This document shows, in pieces, positions 34,675-43,161 of a DNA stretch of 57,068 bases. Position numbers and translations under genes: made by a program. This stretch comes from an uncultured Acidimicrobiaceae bacterium (GTDB lineage: Bacteria; Actinomycetota; Acidimicrobiia; Spongiisociales; UBA5794). How positions within the stretch are numbered: the first letter of the stretch is position 1; each line of letters opens with the position of its first letter. Below the pieces are notes generated by a model that made no database searches, was not told where the DNA came from, and worked only from the letters and a program-made list of their open reading frames with translations. Location of the stretch: the NCBI GenBank assembly GCA_947258375.1, contig CAMYIJ010000037.1:3820-60887 (forward strand), read 5' to 3'.

Positions 34675-35439
34675 ATGGGAGCCGGTCACGCCCACGCTCT
34701 ATATGTCCACGAGCACAGCCCGATCCATCGGCTGGCGCCGGAAGCGAAACTCGTTGCGGCGTTTATTTTCGTCTTCGCCGTTGCTCTGACCCCCCGCGAG
34801 GCCGTCTGGGCGTTTCTTGTCTACGCGGCGGCACTCGGCGCGATCATCGCGGTTGCCAACGTTCCCGCCCGGTTTGTGATGGCGCGGCTGCTGGTGGTTC
34901 TGCCGTTCATCGCTTTCGCGTTTCTGGTTCCGTTCATAGCTTCGGGTGAGCAAGTGGAGGTGATCGGGATCTCCGTGTCCCGTGACGGCCTCTGGGGGAT
35001 GTGGAACATCGTGGCGAAAGCAACGATCGGTGCGACGGTCAGCATCACTCTGGCGGCGACCACTGAGATCCCTGAGATGCTGCGCGGGATGGCGGTTCTC
35101 AAAGTCCCGGCGCCGCTGACGGCAATAGCCATGTTCATGGTCCGCTACCTCGAGCTCGTTGCCGGCGAACTGGGGCGGATGCGAGTGGCGATGACGGCTC
35201 GGGGCTACGACCCCCGCTGGCTGTGGCAGGCTCGACCCATCGCGGCGTCGGCCGGCGCCTTGTTCATCCGCTCGTACGAGCGGGGGGAGCGGGTGCACGC
35301 TGCCATGCTGTCTCGGGGCTATTCGGGGACGATGCCCGACCTGAACAGGCGCCGGGCAACCGGTGCCGAGTGGCGGCTCGCTGCGCTCCTGCCCGTCCTT
35401 GGTGCGGTTGTCGCCGTTGTGGCACTGGTGACGACATGA
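34675..35439 (+). CDS. cbiQ: ECF importer transmembrane component CbiQ
   Basis: 254 residues, energy-coupling T-component. It starts with a short hydrophilic HSPIHRLAPEAKLVAAF segment, then several membrane helices, and carries the two coupling-helix motifs with Ala-Arg-Gly: MTARGYDPRW and MLSRGYSGTMP, which dock on the ATPase. The stop overlaps cbiO (ATGA). Confidence 0.94.
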   Translation: MGAGHAHALYVHEHSPIHRLAPEAKLVAAFIFVFAVALTPREAVWAFLVYAAALGAIIAVANVPARFVMARLLVVLPFIAFAFLVPFIASGEQVEVIGISVSRDGLWGMWNIVAKATIGATVSITLAATTEIPEMLRGMAVLKVPAPLTAIAMFMVRYLELVAGELGRMRVAMTARGYDPRWLWQARPIAASAGALFIRSYERGERVHAAMLSRGYSGTMPDLNRRRATGAEWRLAALLPVLGAVVAVVALVTT

Positions 35440-36176
35440 CGGCCCTCGCCATCGATGTCAAGGGCCTACGCTTCACCTATCCCGACGGGCGCGAGGCGCT
35501 GCAAGGCGTGGACATGCAGGTCGAGGTGGGACAGCGAGTTGCGCTGCTTGGACCCAACGGCGCCGGCAAGACCACCCTGGCGCTGCACCTCAACGGGATC
35601 CACGACGCCGCCGCCGGTTCAATCGGGATTGGCGACCTGATCCTCGCAGCGGACACCATGGCCGAGATTCGACGGCGGGTTGGGCTGGTCTTTCAGGATT
35701 CCGACGATCAGCTCTTCATGCCGTCGGTGGCCGAGGACGTGGCATTCGGTCCGGCGAACCTCGGGCTGTCGGGAACCGCTCTCGATGATCGCGTCGCAGA
35801 GGCCCTGGCCGCGGTCGAAGCAGCCGACCTCGCGAAGCGGGCGCCTCATCATCTCTCCGGTGGGGAACGCCGCCGGGCGGCGCTGGCGACCGTGCTCGCG
35901 ATGCGCCCCGACGTGCTGGTCCTCGACGAGCCCAGCTCGGGCCTCGATCCGGCGGGACGGCGCGAGCTGGTCACGACGCTGCAGAGCCTCGCCATCACCC
36001 AGCTCGTGATCACGCATGACCTGCCGTTCGCTCTCGAGCTGTGTGAACGCGCGGTGATCATGGACGGCGGAGTTGTCGTGGCCGACGGTCCCACGAGCAA
36101 GATCCTGGCCGACGACGCGCTGCTGCGGCGCCACCGCCTCGAGATGCCGTTCGGTTTCCACGACACCGATCGGTAG
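35436..36176 (+). CDS. cbiO: ECF importer ATPase CbiO
   Basis: 246 residues from ATG 35436. Walker A LGPNGAGKTT, Q-loop GLVFQDSDDQLFMPSVAEDVAFGP (typical of ECF ATPases), signature LSGGERRRAAL, Walker B VLVLDEPSSGLDP, switch His in ITHDLPFA. With CbiM-PDGLE and CbiQ it makes a complete nickel/cobalt importer. Confidence 0.95.
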   Translation: MTALAIDVKGLRFTYPDGREALQGVDMQVEVGQRVALLGPNGAGKTTLALHLNGIHDAAAGSIGIGDLILAADTMAEIRRRVGLVFQDSDDQLFMPSVAEDVAFGPANLGLSGTALDDRVAEALAAVEAADLAKRAPHHLSGGERRRAALATVLAMRPDVLVLDEPSSGLDPAGRRELVTTLQSLAITQLVITHDLPFALELCERAVIMDGGVVVADGPTSKILADDALLRRHRLEMPFGFHDTDR

Positions 36177-36190
36177 CGGTTCGAAGGGCT

Positions 36191-36219
36191 TTGGACTCGG
36201 CTGCACTTGGTGAGATGAT
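36191..36219 (+). promoter_or_regulatory. Leaderless promoter of CDF-type gene
   Basis: -35 TTGGAC (36191-36196), 17-bp spacer, -10 GATGAT (36214-36219), 6 nt, then GTG 36226. It lies partly right after the cbiO stop, so the next gene may have its own promoter. Confidence 0.5.
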
Positions 36220-36225
36220 TCCGAT

Positions 36226-36834
36226 GTGTCGACATCAGCGCCCGACCGGGCTTCCTTGCAGCGTCGGGCGCTTCGCCTCGAATACGCGACTATCGCGTGG
36301 AACATCGGCGAAGCGGTTCTCACCGTTGCGTTGGGGGTTGCTGCCGGTTCGTTGGCGCTCATCGGGTTCGGCGTCGATTCGGTGGTGGAGGTTTTTGCAT
36401 CCTCGGTGGTCGTGTGGCATCTGCGGCCGGGTCGAGGGGCCAATCACGGCGACCGGACTCGCCTCGCCCTTCGCCTCACTGCGATCGCGTTTCTGACCCT
36501 CGCCGTCGTGCTGACCTTCGCCGCGATCAGCGACCTGGTCAGCGGGCGCCGCGCCGGCGAGTCGCCGTGGGGAATCGCCTATCTGGCAGTTACGGCCGTT
36601 GTCATGTTCGGCCTCGCCGCCACGAAACGACGAGCCGCTGATGGGTTGGGTTCGGCACCGTTACGGGCGGAGGCCCAGATGACATTTCTCGACGGAATGC
36701 TGGCGACGGCGACGCTCATCGGTCTCGCGGTCAACGCCGCATTCGGGTGGTGGTGGGCAGATCCCACCGCGGCGCTCCTCGTTGCGGCCGCGGCTGCGAA
36801 CGAGGCTCGTGAGAACTGGGAGGAAGCGTCTTAG
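36226..36834 (+). CDS. Cation diffusion facilitator-type membrane protein
   Basis: 202 residues, about six membrane helices and no C-terminal cytoplasmic domain. CDF-like signature: LIGFGVDSVVEVFASSVVVWHL in helix 2 (GxDS...E in place of the usual HxxxD) and AEAQMTFLDGMLATATLIGL in helix 5 (metal-site Asp). The family exports Zn, Co or Ni in exchange for protons. It lies 49 bp after the importer operon, so uptake and possible efflux of a transition metal sit together. Shorter than the usual 290-300-residue CDF; this short actinobacterial form is known. Confidence 0.85.
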   Translation: MSTSAPDRASLQRRALRLEYATIAWNIGEAVLTVALGVAAGSLALIGFGVDSVVEVFASSVVVWHLRPGRGANHGDRTRLALRLTAIAFLTLAVVLTFAAISDLVSGRRAGESPWGIAYLAVTAVVMFGLAATKRRAADGLGSAPLRAEAQMTFLDGMLATATLIGLAVNAAFGWWWADPTAALLVAAAAANEARENWEEAS

Positions 36835-36923
36835 TTTGAGATTCGCCGACTATTGTTCCTAATCGAATGTTACGAGTCCCTCTCACAACAACAAACACCG
36901 AGAAGCGTCGTTTCGGTTTAGTT

Positions 36924-36952
36924 TTGGTTGTGCCTCTCGAACTCGGTATGGT
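36924..36952 (+). promoter_or_regulatory. Leaderless promoter of potABCD
   Basis: -35 TTGGTT (36924-36929), 17-bp spacer, -10 TATGGT (36947-36952), 6 nt, then ATG 36959. It lies in a locally AT-rich 120-bp intergenic stretch. Confidence 0.68.
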
Positions 36953-36958
36953 TTCTTG

Positions 36959-38038
36959 ATGCAAGGTCAGACTGCGGTGGGCCTGAGTAGCGTCACCAAG
37001 AAGTTTGGTGAGGACGTTGTCGCGGTCGACGATGTCGATCTCGAGATCGAGGACGGCGAGTTCTTTTCCCTCCTCGGCCCGTCCGGCTGCGGCAAGACCA
37101 CGACGCTACGAATGATTGCCGGCCTCGAATTCCCGACCGACGGCAGCGTCAGAATCTTCGGCGAGGAGATGGGCCTCCGTCCCCCCAACAAGCGGCCGGT
37201 CAACACGGTGTTCCAGTCCTACGCCTTGTTCCCGCACATGAACGTCGAGGACAACATCGGGTTCGGCCTGCGCATGCAGAAAGTCGAGAAGACCGAAATC
37301 CGCACCAGAGTGGGCGAGACGATCGATCTTGTCCGCCTCACCGGGCTGAACACCCGCCGGCCTGGTGCGCTCTCCGGGGGCCAGCAGCAACGGGTCGCAC
37401 TGGCTCGTGCTCTGGTCAACCAACCGAAGGTGCTCCTGCTCGACGAGCCGCTGGGTGCCCTCGATCTCAAGCTCCGCCAGACGATGCAGCTTGAGTTGAA
37501 GGACATCCAGGCCAACGTCGGCATCACGTTCGTCTATGTGACCCATGACCAAGAGGAAGCGCTCACGATGTCGGACCGGATCGCGGTCATGGACGAGGGC
37601 AAGCTGGCACAGGTGGGTGGCTCGGAGGACATCTATGAGTCTCCGAGCAGCCTGTTCGTGGCGAGTTTTGTTGGCGAGATGAGCTTCCTGCCAGGCGAAA
37701 TCGCCGAATCCGGCTCCGTCCGCCTCGCTGGTGGTGAGGTCGTGCAGGCCAGGACCGGCTCGCTTGCCCCGGGGACGAGCGTCACACTCACCCTGCGCCC
37801 AGAGAAGCTCCATCTCTACGGAGACGCGTCTGAGGCTCCTTCAGGCCGCAATGCAATAGACGGAACCGTAACCAGGAAGACTTTCTTCGGTGGCGCCCTG
37901 TCCTATGAGGTCGACCTCGGAGCGTCCGGGTCGTTCGATGTGAGGGTCGAGAACATCCCCTCGATGAAGCGGTGGGATGTCGGCGACAAGGTCGTCGTTG
38001 ACTTCCACACCGAGGCTGCAACGGCGCTGGCCGAATGA
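36959..38038 (+). CDS. potA: Spermidine/putrescine-type ABC importer ATPase PotA
   Basis: 359 residues. Walker A GPSGCGKTTTLRMIAGLE, Q-loop NTVFQSYALFPHM, signature LSGGQQQRVALARAL, Walker B LLLDEPLGALDLKLR, switch THDQEEALTMSDR, then a C-terminal TOBE domain (about residues 280-355). ATG 36959 is preferred over a TTG 3 bp upstream. It energises PotBC; the overlap with potB is 4 bp. Confidence 0.95.
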   Translation: MQGQTAVGLSSVTKKFGEDVVAVDDVDLEIEDGEFFSLLGPSGCGKTTTLRMIAGLEFPTDGSVRIFGEEMGLRPPNKRPVNTVFQSYALFPHMNVEDNIGFGLRMQKVEKTEIRTRVGETIDLVRLTGLNTRRPGALSGGQQQRVALARALVNQPKVLLLDEPLGALDLKLRQTMQLELKDIQANVGITFVYVTHDQEEALTMSDRIAVMDEGKLAQVGGSEDIYESPSSLFVASFVGEMSFLPGEIAESGSVRLAGGEVVQARTGSLAPGTSVTLTLRPEKLHLYGDASEAPSGRNAIDGTVTRKTFFGGALSYEVDLGASGSFDVRVENIPSMKRWDVGDKVVVDFHTEAATALAE

Positions 38039-38943
38039 CCTTGACTGACGAGCGCTCATCCTCTCACGAGGAGACGGCCGTCAACCCGAAGCTGGAGCGC
38101 AAGGCCCACCGCCGCGAATCGTGGCGCGGCTTCCTTCACGCGGTTCCGGCGTACGTGTACTTGATCATCTTCTTCGTGCTGCCATTGATCATCGTCTACG
38201 TCTTCTCTTTTGCCAGTCGGAGCCGGACCGGCAGACCGGAACTCGAAGGGTGGAACGTCGACTCCTGGACAAGGCTGACCGATGAGCTGGTCCGCACCAT
38301 CGTCACCCGCTCCCTGTGGATGGCAATCCTGAACACGGTCCTGTGCTTGATCATCGGATACCAATTCGCCTACTGGATCGCGACCCGGCGAAGCCAGAAG
38401 GTGAGGAGCTTTCTGTTGATCCTCGTCCTTATCCCGTTCTGGTCGAATTTCCTGGTTCGCACATACGCTTGGCGGATGCTGCTCGACTCGGACGGCTACA
38501 TCACGCAGATCGGCGAGCTCACCGGGCTGTGGGGGCGAATGCTCTTCACGATCCCTGCCGTCTTCATCGGGCTGCTGTACGGCTACTTGCCCTTCATGGT
38601 GCTTCCCCTATACGCCGCCATTGAACGTATCGACTGGAGCCTGGTCGAGGCAGCTCGGGATCTCTACGCGTCCGGGGTGAAGGCCTTCCTGAGGGTCACG
38701 CTGCCGCTGTCAAAGCCGGGGATCATCGCCGGTTCGATCCTTGTCTTCATCCCCAGCCTCGGGGCCTACGTGACCCCGGACATCCTCGGCGGGGCTAAAA
38801 CGACCTTGCTGGGCAACTTCATCGTCACGCAGTTCGGCGCGGCGCGCAACTGGCCCTTTGGATCTGCGCTGTCCGGGGCAATCTTGATCGTGATGCTGCT
38901 GGCCACGATCGTGTACTTCCGTACCGGCGGGAGAACGGTATGA
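38035..38943 (+). CDS. potB: Spermidine/putrescine-type ABC permease PotB
   Basis: 302 residues with an extended charged N-terminus, six membrane helices, and the EAA loop EAARDLYASGVKAFLRVTLPLSKPGI that docks on PotA. The sequence TYAWRMLL is typical for PotB. It overlaps potA and potC by 4 bp each. Confidence 0.94.
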   Translation: MTLTDERSSSHEETAVNPKLERKAHRRESWRGFLHAVPAYVYLIIFFVLPLIIVYVFSFASRSRTGRPELEGWNVDSWTRLTDELVRTIVTRSLWMAILNTVLCLIIGYQFAYWIATRRSQKVRSFLLILVLIPFWSNFLVRTYAWRMLLDSDGYITQIGELTGLWGRMLFTIPAVFIGLLYGYLPFMVLPLYAAIERIDWSLVEAARDLYASGVKAFLRVTLPLSKPGIIAGSILVFIPSLGAYVTPDILGGAKTTLLGNFIVTQFGAARNWPFGSALSGAILIVMLLATIVYFRTGGRTV

Positions 38944-39752
38944 AGGGCACTACCCAGGCGACGGCCGTTCGCCCCAGGACGGATCGCTGGCTCACGCTAA
39001 ACGGCTGGTTCGTGTTTGCGTTCCTGTACCTGCCGATCTTCGTGGTAGTCGTGTTCTCGTTCTCCGGCGCCCAGAATGTCGGTATCTGGGGCGGGTTCTC
39101 GATGCGCTGGTACGAGCGGATGCTGGGCAACGACCAGTTGCTCAACGCTCTCAGGAACTCGTTGTGGGTTGCGCTGTGGTCGACGATCGTCTCGACGATA
39201 TTCGGCACGGCGGCGGCGTTGGCCTTGGATCGTTATCGCAAGTGGGTGAGCCGCGGCGCATTCGACGCCATCCTGTACCTGCCCGTGATCATCCCCGACG
39301 TGACGATGGCCGTCATGCTCCTGCTGTGGTTCACTCAGGTCGGAGTGCCTCTGGGACGGGTCTCGATCCTCATCGCGCACATCGCATTCAACATCTCGTT
39401 CGTGGCAATCGTTGTCCGAGCCCGATTAGCCCATATGGACCCCGCTATGGAAGAAGCGGGTGCCGACCTGTACGCCAGCCGGTGGCAGGTGTTTCGGCGG
39501 GTGACGCTGCCGCTGATCATGCCCGGTGTCCTCGGCGGAGGTCTCCTGGCGCTGACTCTTTCGCTGGATGATGTCGTGATTACGAGCTTCGTTCAGGGTC
39601 CCGGAGCGACAACTCTGCCCGTCTATGTCTTCGGGCTCATCAGACGAGCGGTCACGCCGGAAATCAACGCAGTCTCTACCCTGATGGTGACCGCCTCGAT
39701 GATTCTTGTCTTGACTTCCCTGGCCATACAGAACAGAGGACAAAAGGAATAG
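38940..39752 (+). CDS. potC: Spermidine/putrescine-type ABC permease PotC
   Basis: 270 residues, six membrane helices, EAA loop EEAGADLYASRWQVFRRVTLPLIMPGV, and the family motifs FSFSGAQNVGIWGGFSMRWYERM and LSLDDVVITSFVQGPGATTLPVYVFGLIRR. It pairs with PotB. Confidence 0.95.
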   Translation: MKGTTQATAVRPRTDRWLTLNGWFVFAFLYLPIFVVVVFSFSGAQNVGIWGGFSMRWYERMLGNDQLLNALRNSLWVALWSTIVSTIFGTAAALALDRYRKWVSRGAFDAILYLPVIIPDVTMAVMLLLWFTQVGVPLGRVSILIAHIAFNISFVAIVVRARLAHMDPAMEEAGADLYASRWQVFRRVTLPLIMPGVLGGGLLALTLSLDDVVITSFVQGPGATTLPVYVFGLIRRAVTPEINAVSTLMVTASMILVLTSLAIQNRGQKE

Positions 39753-39772
39753 CAAGGACTAAGGAGGAAGCA

Positions 39773-40966
39773 ATGAAACGATTGATGATACTGATAGCTG
39801 CCGTGGCCCTGATCGGAGCCGCGTGTGGTAGCGATAGCGATCCAACCACAACCGCTGGCTCCGGGACAGACGCACCGACGACGGAGGCTCCTCCCGAGGG
39901 TGCCCAGGCCATGGCCGACGCCTGCGCACTCGGAGAGACCGACGGCGACTTGAACCTGTACAACTGGACCGAGTACATCCCGACCGGATCTGTGGCCGAG
40001 GATGCCGAGGTCACCGACCTGGTCAAGAAATTCGAGGACGAGTTCGGTGTTGACGTCGTTCTGACCGAATATGACTCCAACGAGGTGATGCTCGCCCAGA
40101 TCGATGCCGGTGTCGGCTACGACGTGATCGTGCCTTCCGACTACATGGTGTCGATCATGAAAGATGCCGGCTTGCTCATTGAGCTCAACCAGGACGTCAT
40201 TCCCAACATGGCAAACCTGGGTGCTGAGTTCACGGATCTGCCCTATGACCCGGGGAACCTGTACTCGGCCCCCTACCAGTGGGGTACGACAGGGATCGGC
40301 TACAAGTACGGCGAGATCGACGATTCAGAGGGTGTGTCCTGGGGCGTGATCTTCGATCCCGACATGGCCGCGGCCAACGCCGGCTACATCTCGCTGCTCG
40401 ATGACGAGCGGGAGACGATGGGCGCTGCTCTCATCTATCTGGGCTACTCCCTCAACTCCACGAGCGAGGCTGAGGTCGATGAAGCCGCCGCCCTGATCAA
40501 GGAAACCAAGGACTTGATTGCCGCCTTCAACTCGGCGGACTACACGGATCTGCTGACGGCCGGCGAGACGATGGTGGGGCAGGGCTGGAACGGTGACTTC
40601 TTGTTCGCCTACGACGAAGCGTCGACCGACGATTACGACGCCTACGAAGACTTCGGCTATGCGATTCCTATCGAAGGAGCCGCCGCCTGGGTCGACACCA
40701 TGGCGATCCCGTCGACGGTGGAGCACCCGTGCACCGCGCAGGCGTTCATCAACTTCATGCTCGATGCCGTCAACGGTGCCGAGTTGACGAACTACAACTA
40801 CTACGCGAGCCCGAATGAGGCGGCCGAGGAATTCATTTGGGAAGAGATTCTCGAGTGGGACGCCATCTATCCGCCCGACGATGTTGTTGAGAGGCTCGAG
40901 TTCTTCGCGGATCTCGGCGACTTCAACAACTACTACGCAGACGCTTACTCGGCTGCGAAGAGCTAG
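39773..40966 (+). CDS. potD: Spermidine/putrescine-type binding lipoprotein PotD
   Basis: 397 residues. The lipobox LIGAAC (Cys18) is followed by a Thr/Pro/Gly linker, then a type II binding-protein fold starting LNLYNWTEYIPTG, with YDVIVPSDYMVSIM, PYQWGTTGIGYKYG and AAAWVDTMAIPS. The NWxEYI and acidic/aromatic pocket motifs are typical of polyamine binders. It is strongly acidic. A perfect AAGGAGGAAGCA ribosome binding site precedes the ATG. It ends before a long hairpin. Confidence 0.93.
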   Translation: MKRLMILIAAVALIGAACGSDSDPTTTAGSGTDAPTTEAPPEGAQAMADACALGETDGDLNLYNWTEYIPTGSVAEDAEVTDLVKKFEDEFGVDVVLTEYDSNEVMLAQIDAGVGYDVIVPSDYMVSIMKDAGLLIELNQDVIPNMANLGAEFTDLPYDPGNLYSAPYQWGTTGIGYKYGEIDDSEGVSWGVIFDPDMAAANAGYISLLDDERETMGAALIYLGYSLNSTSEAEVDEAAALIKETKDLIAAFNSADYTDLLTAGETMVGQGWNGDFLFAYDEASTDDYDAYEDFGYAIPIEGAAAWVDTMAIPSTVEHPCTAQAFINFMLDAVNGAELTNYNYYASPNEAAEEFIWEEILEWDAIYPPDDVVERLEFFADLGDFNNYYADAYSAAKS

Positions 40967-40983
40967 CCAGCGGACCCTCTGTC

Positions 40984-41033
40984 GTTCGTTGTGCTTAAAC
41001 CGCCGCTATAGGGCGTGTTTAAGCACAACGAAC
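40984..41033. terminator. Long palindrome, 17-bp arms (copy 2 of a repeated hairpin)
   Basis: GTTCGTTGTGCTTAAAC (40984-41000) pairs exactly with 41017-41033. It lies 17 bp after the potD stop and shares the 15-nt stem core and most of its loop with the hairpin at 20710-20763. Likely a potABCD terminator or a dispersed palindromic repeat used as one. Confidence 0.7.
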
Positions 41034-41062
41034 CCATGAGGCCCCCAACCTCGGAGGATCAA

Positions 41063-43075
41063 GTGCCAGGTGACCCGCGCTTTGATGTGCTGTTCGAGCC
41101 TGTTCAGATCGGGCCGGTGACGGCGCCGAACCGTTTCTACCAGGTTCCCCACTGCACGGGGATGGGGTATCGGCGGCCCCGGTCGCTGGCCGCCATGCGC
41201 GGGGTCAAGGCCGAGGGCGGCTGGGGCACCGTCTGCACCGAGTATTGCTCGATTCACCCTTCCTCCGACGACGAGCCGTTCCCGTCGGCGGCGATTTGGG
41301 ACGACGACGACATCAAATCGCTGGCGATGACGGTTGATGCGATCCACGGACACGGCGCCCTGGCCGGCATCGAGTTGTGGCATGGTGGGGCGGCCAGCGC
41401 CAACCACTACTCACGCGAGGCACCCTTGGGCCCGATCAGCCTGCCGGCCGGCGTGTGGGATCCGGTCCAGACCCGGGCGATGGACAAGTCCGACATTCGC
41501 GATTTGAAGCGGTGGCATCTCGAAGCGGCGCGGCGCGCCGAGCGCGCCGGATTCGACATCGTGTACGTCTATGCCGCTCACTGGTACCTGATTCGGCAGT
41601 TCCTCTTGCCGTCGAACCAGCGAACCGACGAGTACGGCGGCTCCCTCGAGAATCGAGCACGTCTGCTCAGGGAGCTCATCATCGAGACGAAGGAAGCCGT
41701 CGGCGATAGCTGCGCGATTGCCGTGCGTTTCTCGGCCAGCACCGGCGGGCCCGATCACGACCAGGACACCAGCGAGCCCCGCGAGATGATCGCGATGCTG
41801 GGCGAGCTACCGGACCTGTGGGATATCACGGTGCACGACTACACATTCGAGATGGGAACGTCCCGATTCGTGCCCGAGGCTGCCCTCGAAGAGACGATGT
41901 CGTGGGTCAAGAGTGTTACCAGCAAGCCAGTCGTGAGCGTGGGCCGCTTCACCTCTCCCGAGACGATGCTGCGCCTAGTCCGCCAGGGCGTTGTCGACCT
42001 CGTCGGGGCGGCGCGCCCTTCGATCGCGGACCCGTTCATCCCGCAGAAGATCGCGGAGGGGCGCGAAGACGAAATCCGCGAATGTATCGGCTGCAACATC
42101 TGTTACACCGGCGACCAGACCGGCACGCCGATCCGGTGTACCCAGAACCCGACGATGGGGGAGGAGTGGCGCAAGGGCTGGCATCCGGAGCTGATTCCCC
42201 CCAAAGGATCCGATTCGTCTGTGCTGATCGTCGGTGGCGGCCCGGCCGGCCTCGAGGCCGCCGTCGCCCTCGGCAAACGCGGGTACAACGTCACCCTCGC
42301 GGAGGCGCGCCGGGAGCTGGGTGGTCGGGTTCCGCGGGAAGCGGCGCTGCCCGGCCTCGTGCAATGGGGTCGCGTGCGCGACTGGCGCACGACCCAGATC
42401 GCGAAACTCCCCAATGTGGAGTTCTGGCTCGATAGCGTGGTGGACGAGGAGCAGATCCTCGAGTTCGGGGCGGATCGGGTGATCATTGCCACCGGCTCCA
42501 AGTGGCGCCGCGACGGGATGGGGCGTTGGCACGACGAGCCGATTGCCGGCCACGAGAGCTCCTCAGTGCTCACTCCGGACGACATCATGGACGGTGTCGT
42601 GCCGGCGGGCCCCGTCGTCGTGTACGACGACGACCACTACTACATGGGTGGCGTAATCGCAGAGAAGCTCCGTGGCGACGGGCTCGATGTGACGCTCGTG
42701 ACGCCGGCCAATGAGGTCTCGACTTGGACCAACAACACTGAAGAGCAACATCGCATCCAGGCGCGCCTGCTCGAACTCGGCGTCGTTCTCGAAACCGGCA
42801 TGTCGCTGGCCCGCATTGGCGAGCAGTCGGCTCTGCTCGAGAGTGTCCACACGGGGGATACCCACGTCCTGGAGGCCGCCACCATCGTCATGGTCACCTC
42901 GCGTATCCCGCAGGACGATCTCTACTACGCGCTGGCCGACAGGATCGATATTCAGCGAATCGGCGACTGTCTGGCGCCGGGCCCGATCGCCAGGGCCGTC
43001 TACTCGGGCCATCGGGCGGCTCGCGAGATGGATGCCGAGGCCCCGGCGGGGGTTGCCTTCCTGCGCGAGACGTAG
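41063..43075 (+). CDS. Trimethylamine/histamine dehydrogenase-family iron-sulfur flavoprotein (amine dehydrogenase)
   Basis: 670 residues from GTG 41063 (GGAGG at 41053-41057); upstream in-frame starts would lie within the hairpin. N-terminal TIM barrel: NRFYQVPHC with Cys31 matching the cysteine that carries 6-S-cysteinyl-FMN in trimethylamine dehydrogenase. The 4Fe-4S motif follows (Cys341, 344, 347, 359), then FAD/ADP-binding domains (VLIVGGGPAGLEAAVAL). Of the three aromatic residues that cage trimethylammonium, the Tyr is kept (Tyr61), the first Trp falls in a loop shortened by about three residues (DYTFEMGTSRF) and the second Trp aligns with Asp351. Histamine dehydrogenase also has Asp there, as I recall. 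With PotABCD next door, a di- or polyamine substrate is inferred. Confidence 0.9.
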   Translation: MPGDPRFDVLFEPVQIGPVTAPNRFYQVPHCTGMGYRRPRSLAAMRGVKAEGGWGTVCTEYCSIHPSSDDEPFPSAAIWDDDDIKSLAMTVDAIHGHGALAGIELWHGGAASANHYSREAPLGPISLPAGVWDPVQTRAMDKSDIRDLKRWHLEAARRAERAGFDIVYVYAAHWYLIRQFLLPSNQRTDEYGGSLENRARLLRELIIETKEAVGDSCAIAVRFSASTGGPDHDQDTSEPREMIAMLGELPDLWDITVHDYTFEMGTSRFVPEAALEETMSWVKSVTSKPVVSVGRFTSPETMLRLVRQGVVDLVGAARPSIADPFIPQKIAEGREDEIRECIGCNICYTGDQTGTPIRCTQNPTMGEEWRKGWHPELIPPKGSDSSVLIVGGGPAGLEAAVALGKRGYNVTLAEARRELGGRVPREAALPGLVQWGRVRDWRTTQIAKLPNVEFWLDSVVDEEQILEFGADRVIIATGSKWRRDGMGRWHDEPIAGHESSSVLTPDDIMDGVVPAGPVVVYDDDHYYMGGVIAEKLRGDGLDVTLVTPANEVSTWTNNTEEQHRIQARLLELGVVLETGMSLARIGEQSALLESVHTGDTHVLEAATIVMVTSRIPQDDLYYALADRIDIQRIGDCLAPGPIARAVYSGHRAAREMDAEAPAGVAFLRET

Positions 43076-43120
43076 CGGCGTTTCCTCAATCCGCGACCCG
43101 GTAGGCCGATGCTGGAGGTA

Positions 43121-43138
43121 GTGCCGGGAACCCGGCAC
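43121..43138. terminator. GC-rich hairpin after amine dehydrogenase
   Basis: GTGCCGGG-AA-CCCGGCAC is a perfect inverted repeat 45 bp after the stop. Outer TCCTCAA (from 43083) and TTGAGGA (to about 43149) can pair around it. Confidence 0.5.
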
Positions 43139-43161
43139 CCGGTTGAGGACGTCTGGTGTAT

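Noticed and set aside
41015..41062. Earlier starts of the amine dehydrogenase (GTG 41015, ATG 41036)
   Set aside because: GTG 41015 lies inside the hairpin and ATG 41036 immediately follows it; the GTG at 41063 has a GGAGG ribosome binding site and matches the N-terminus of trimethylamine dehydrogenase.
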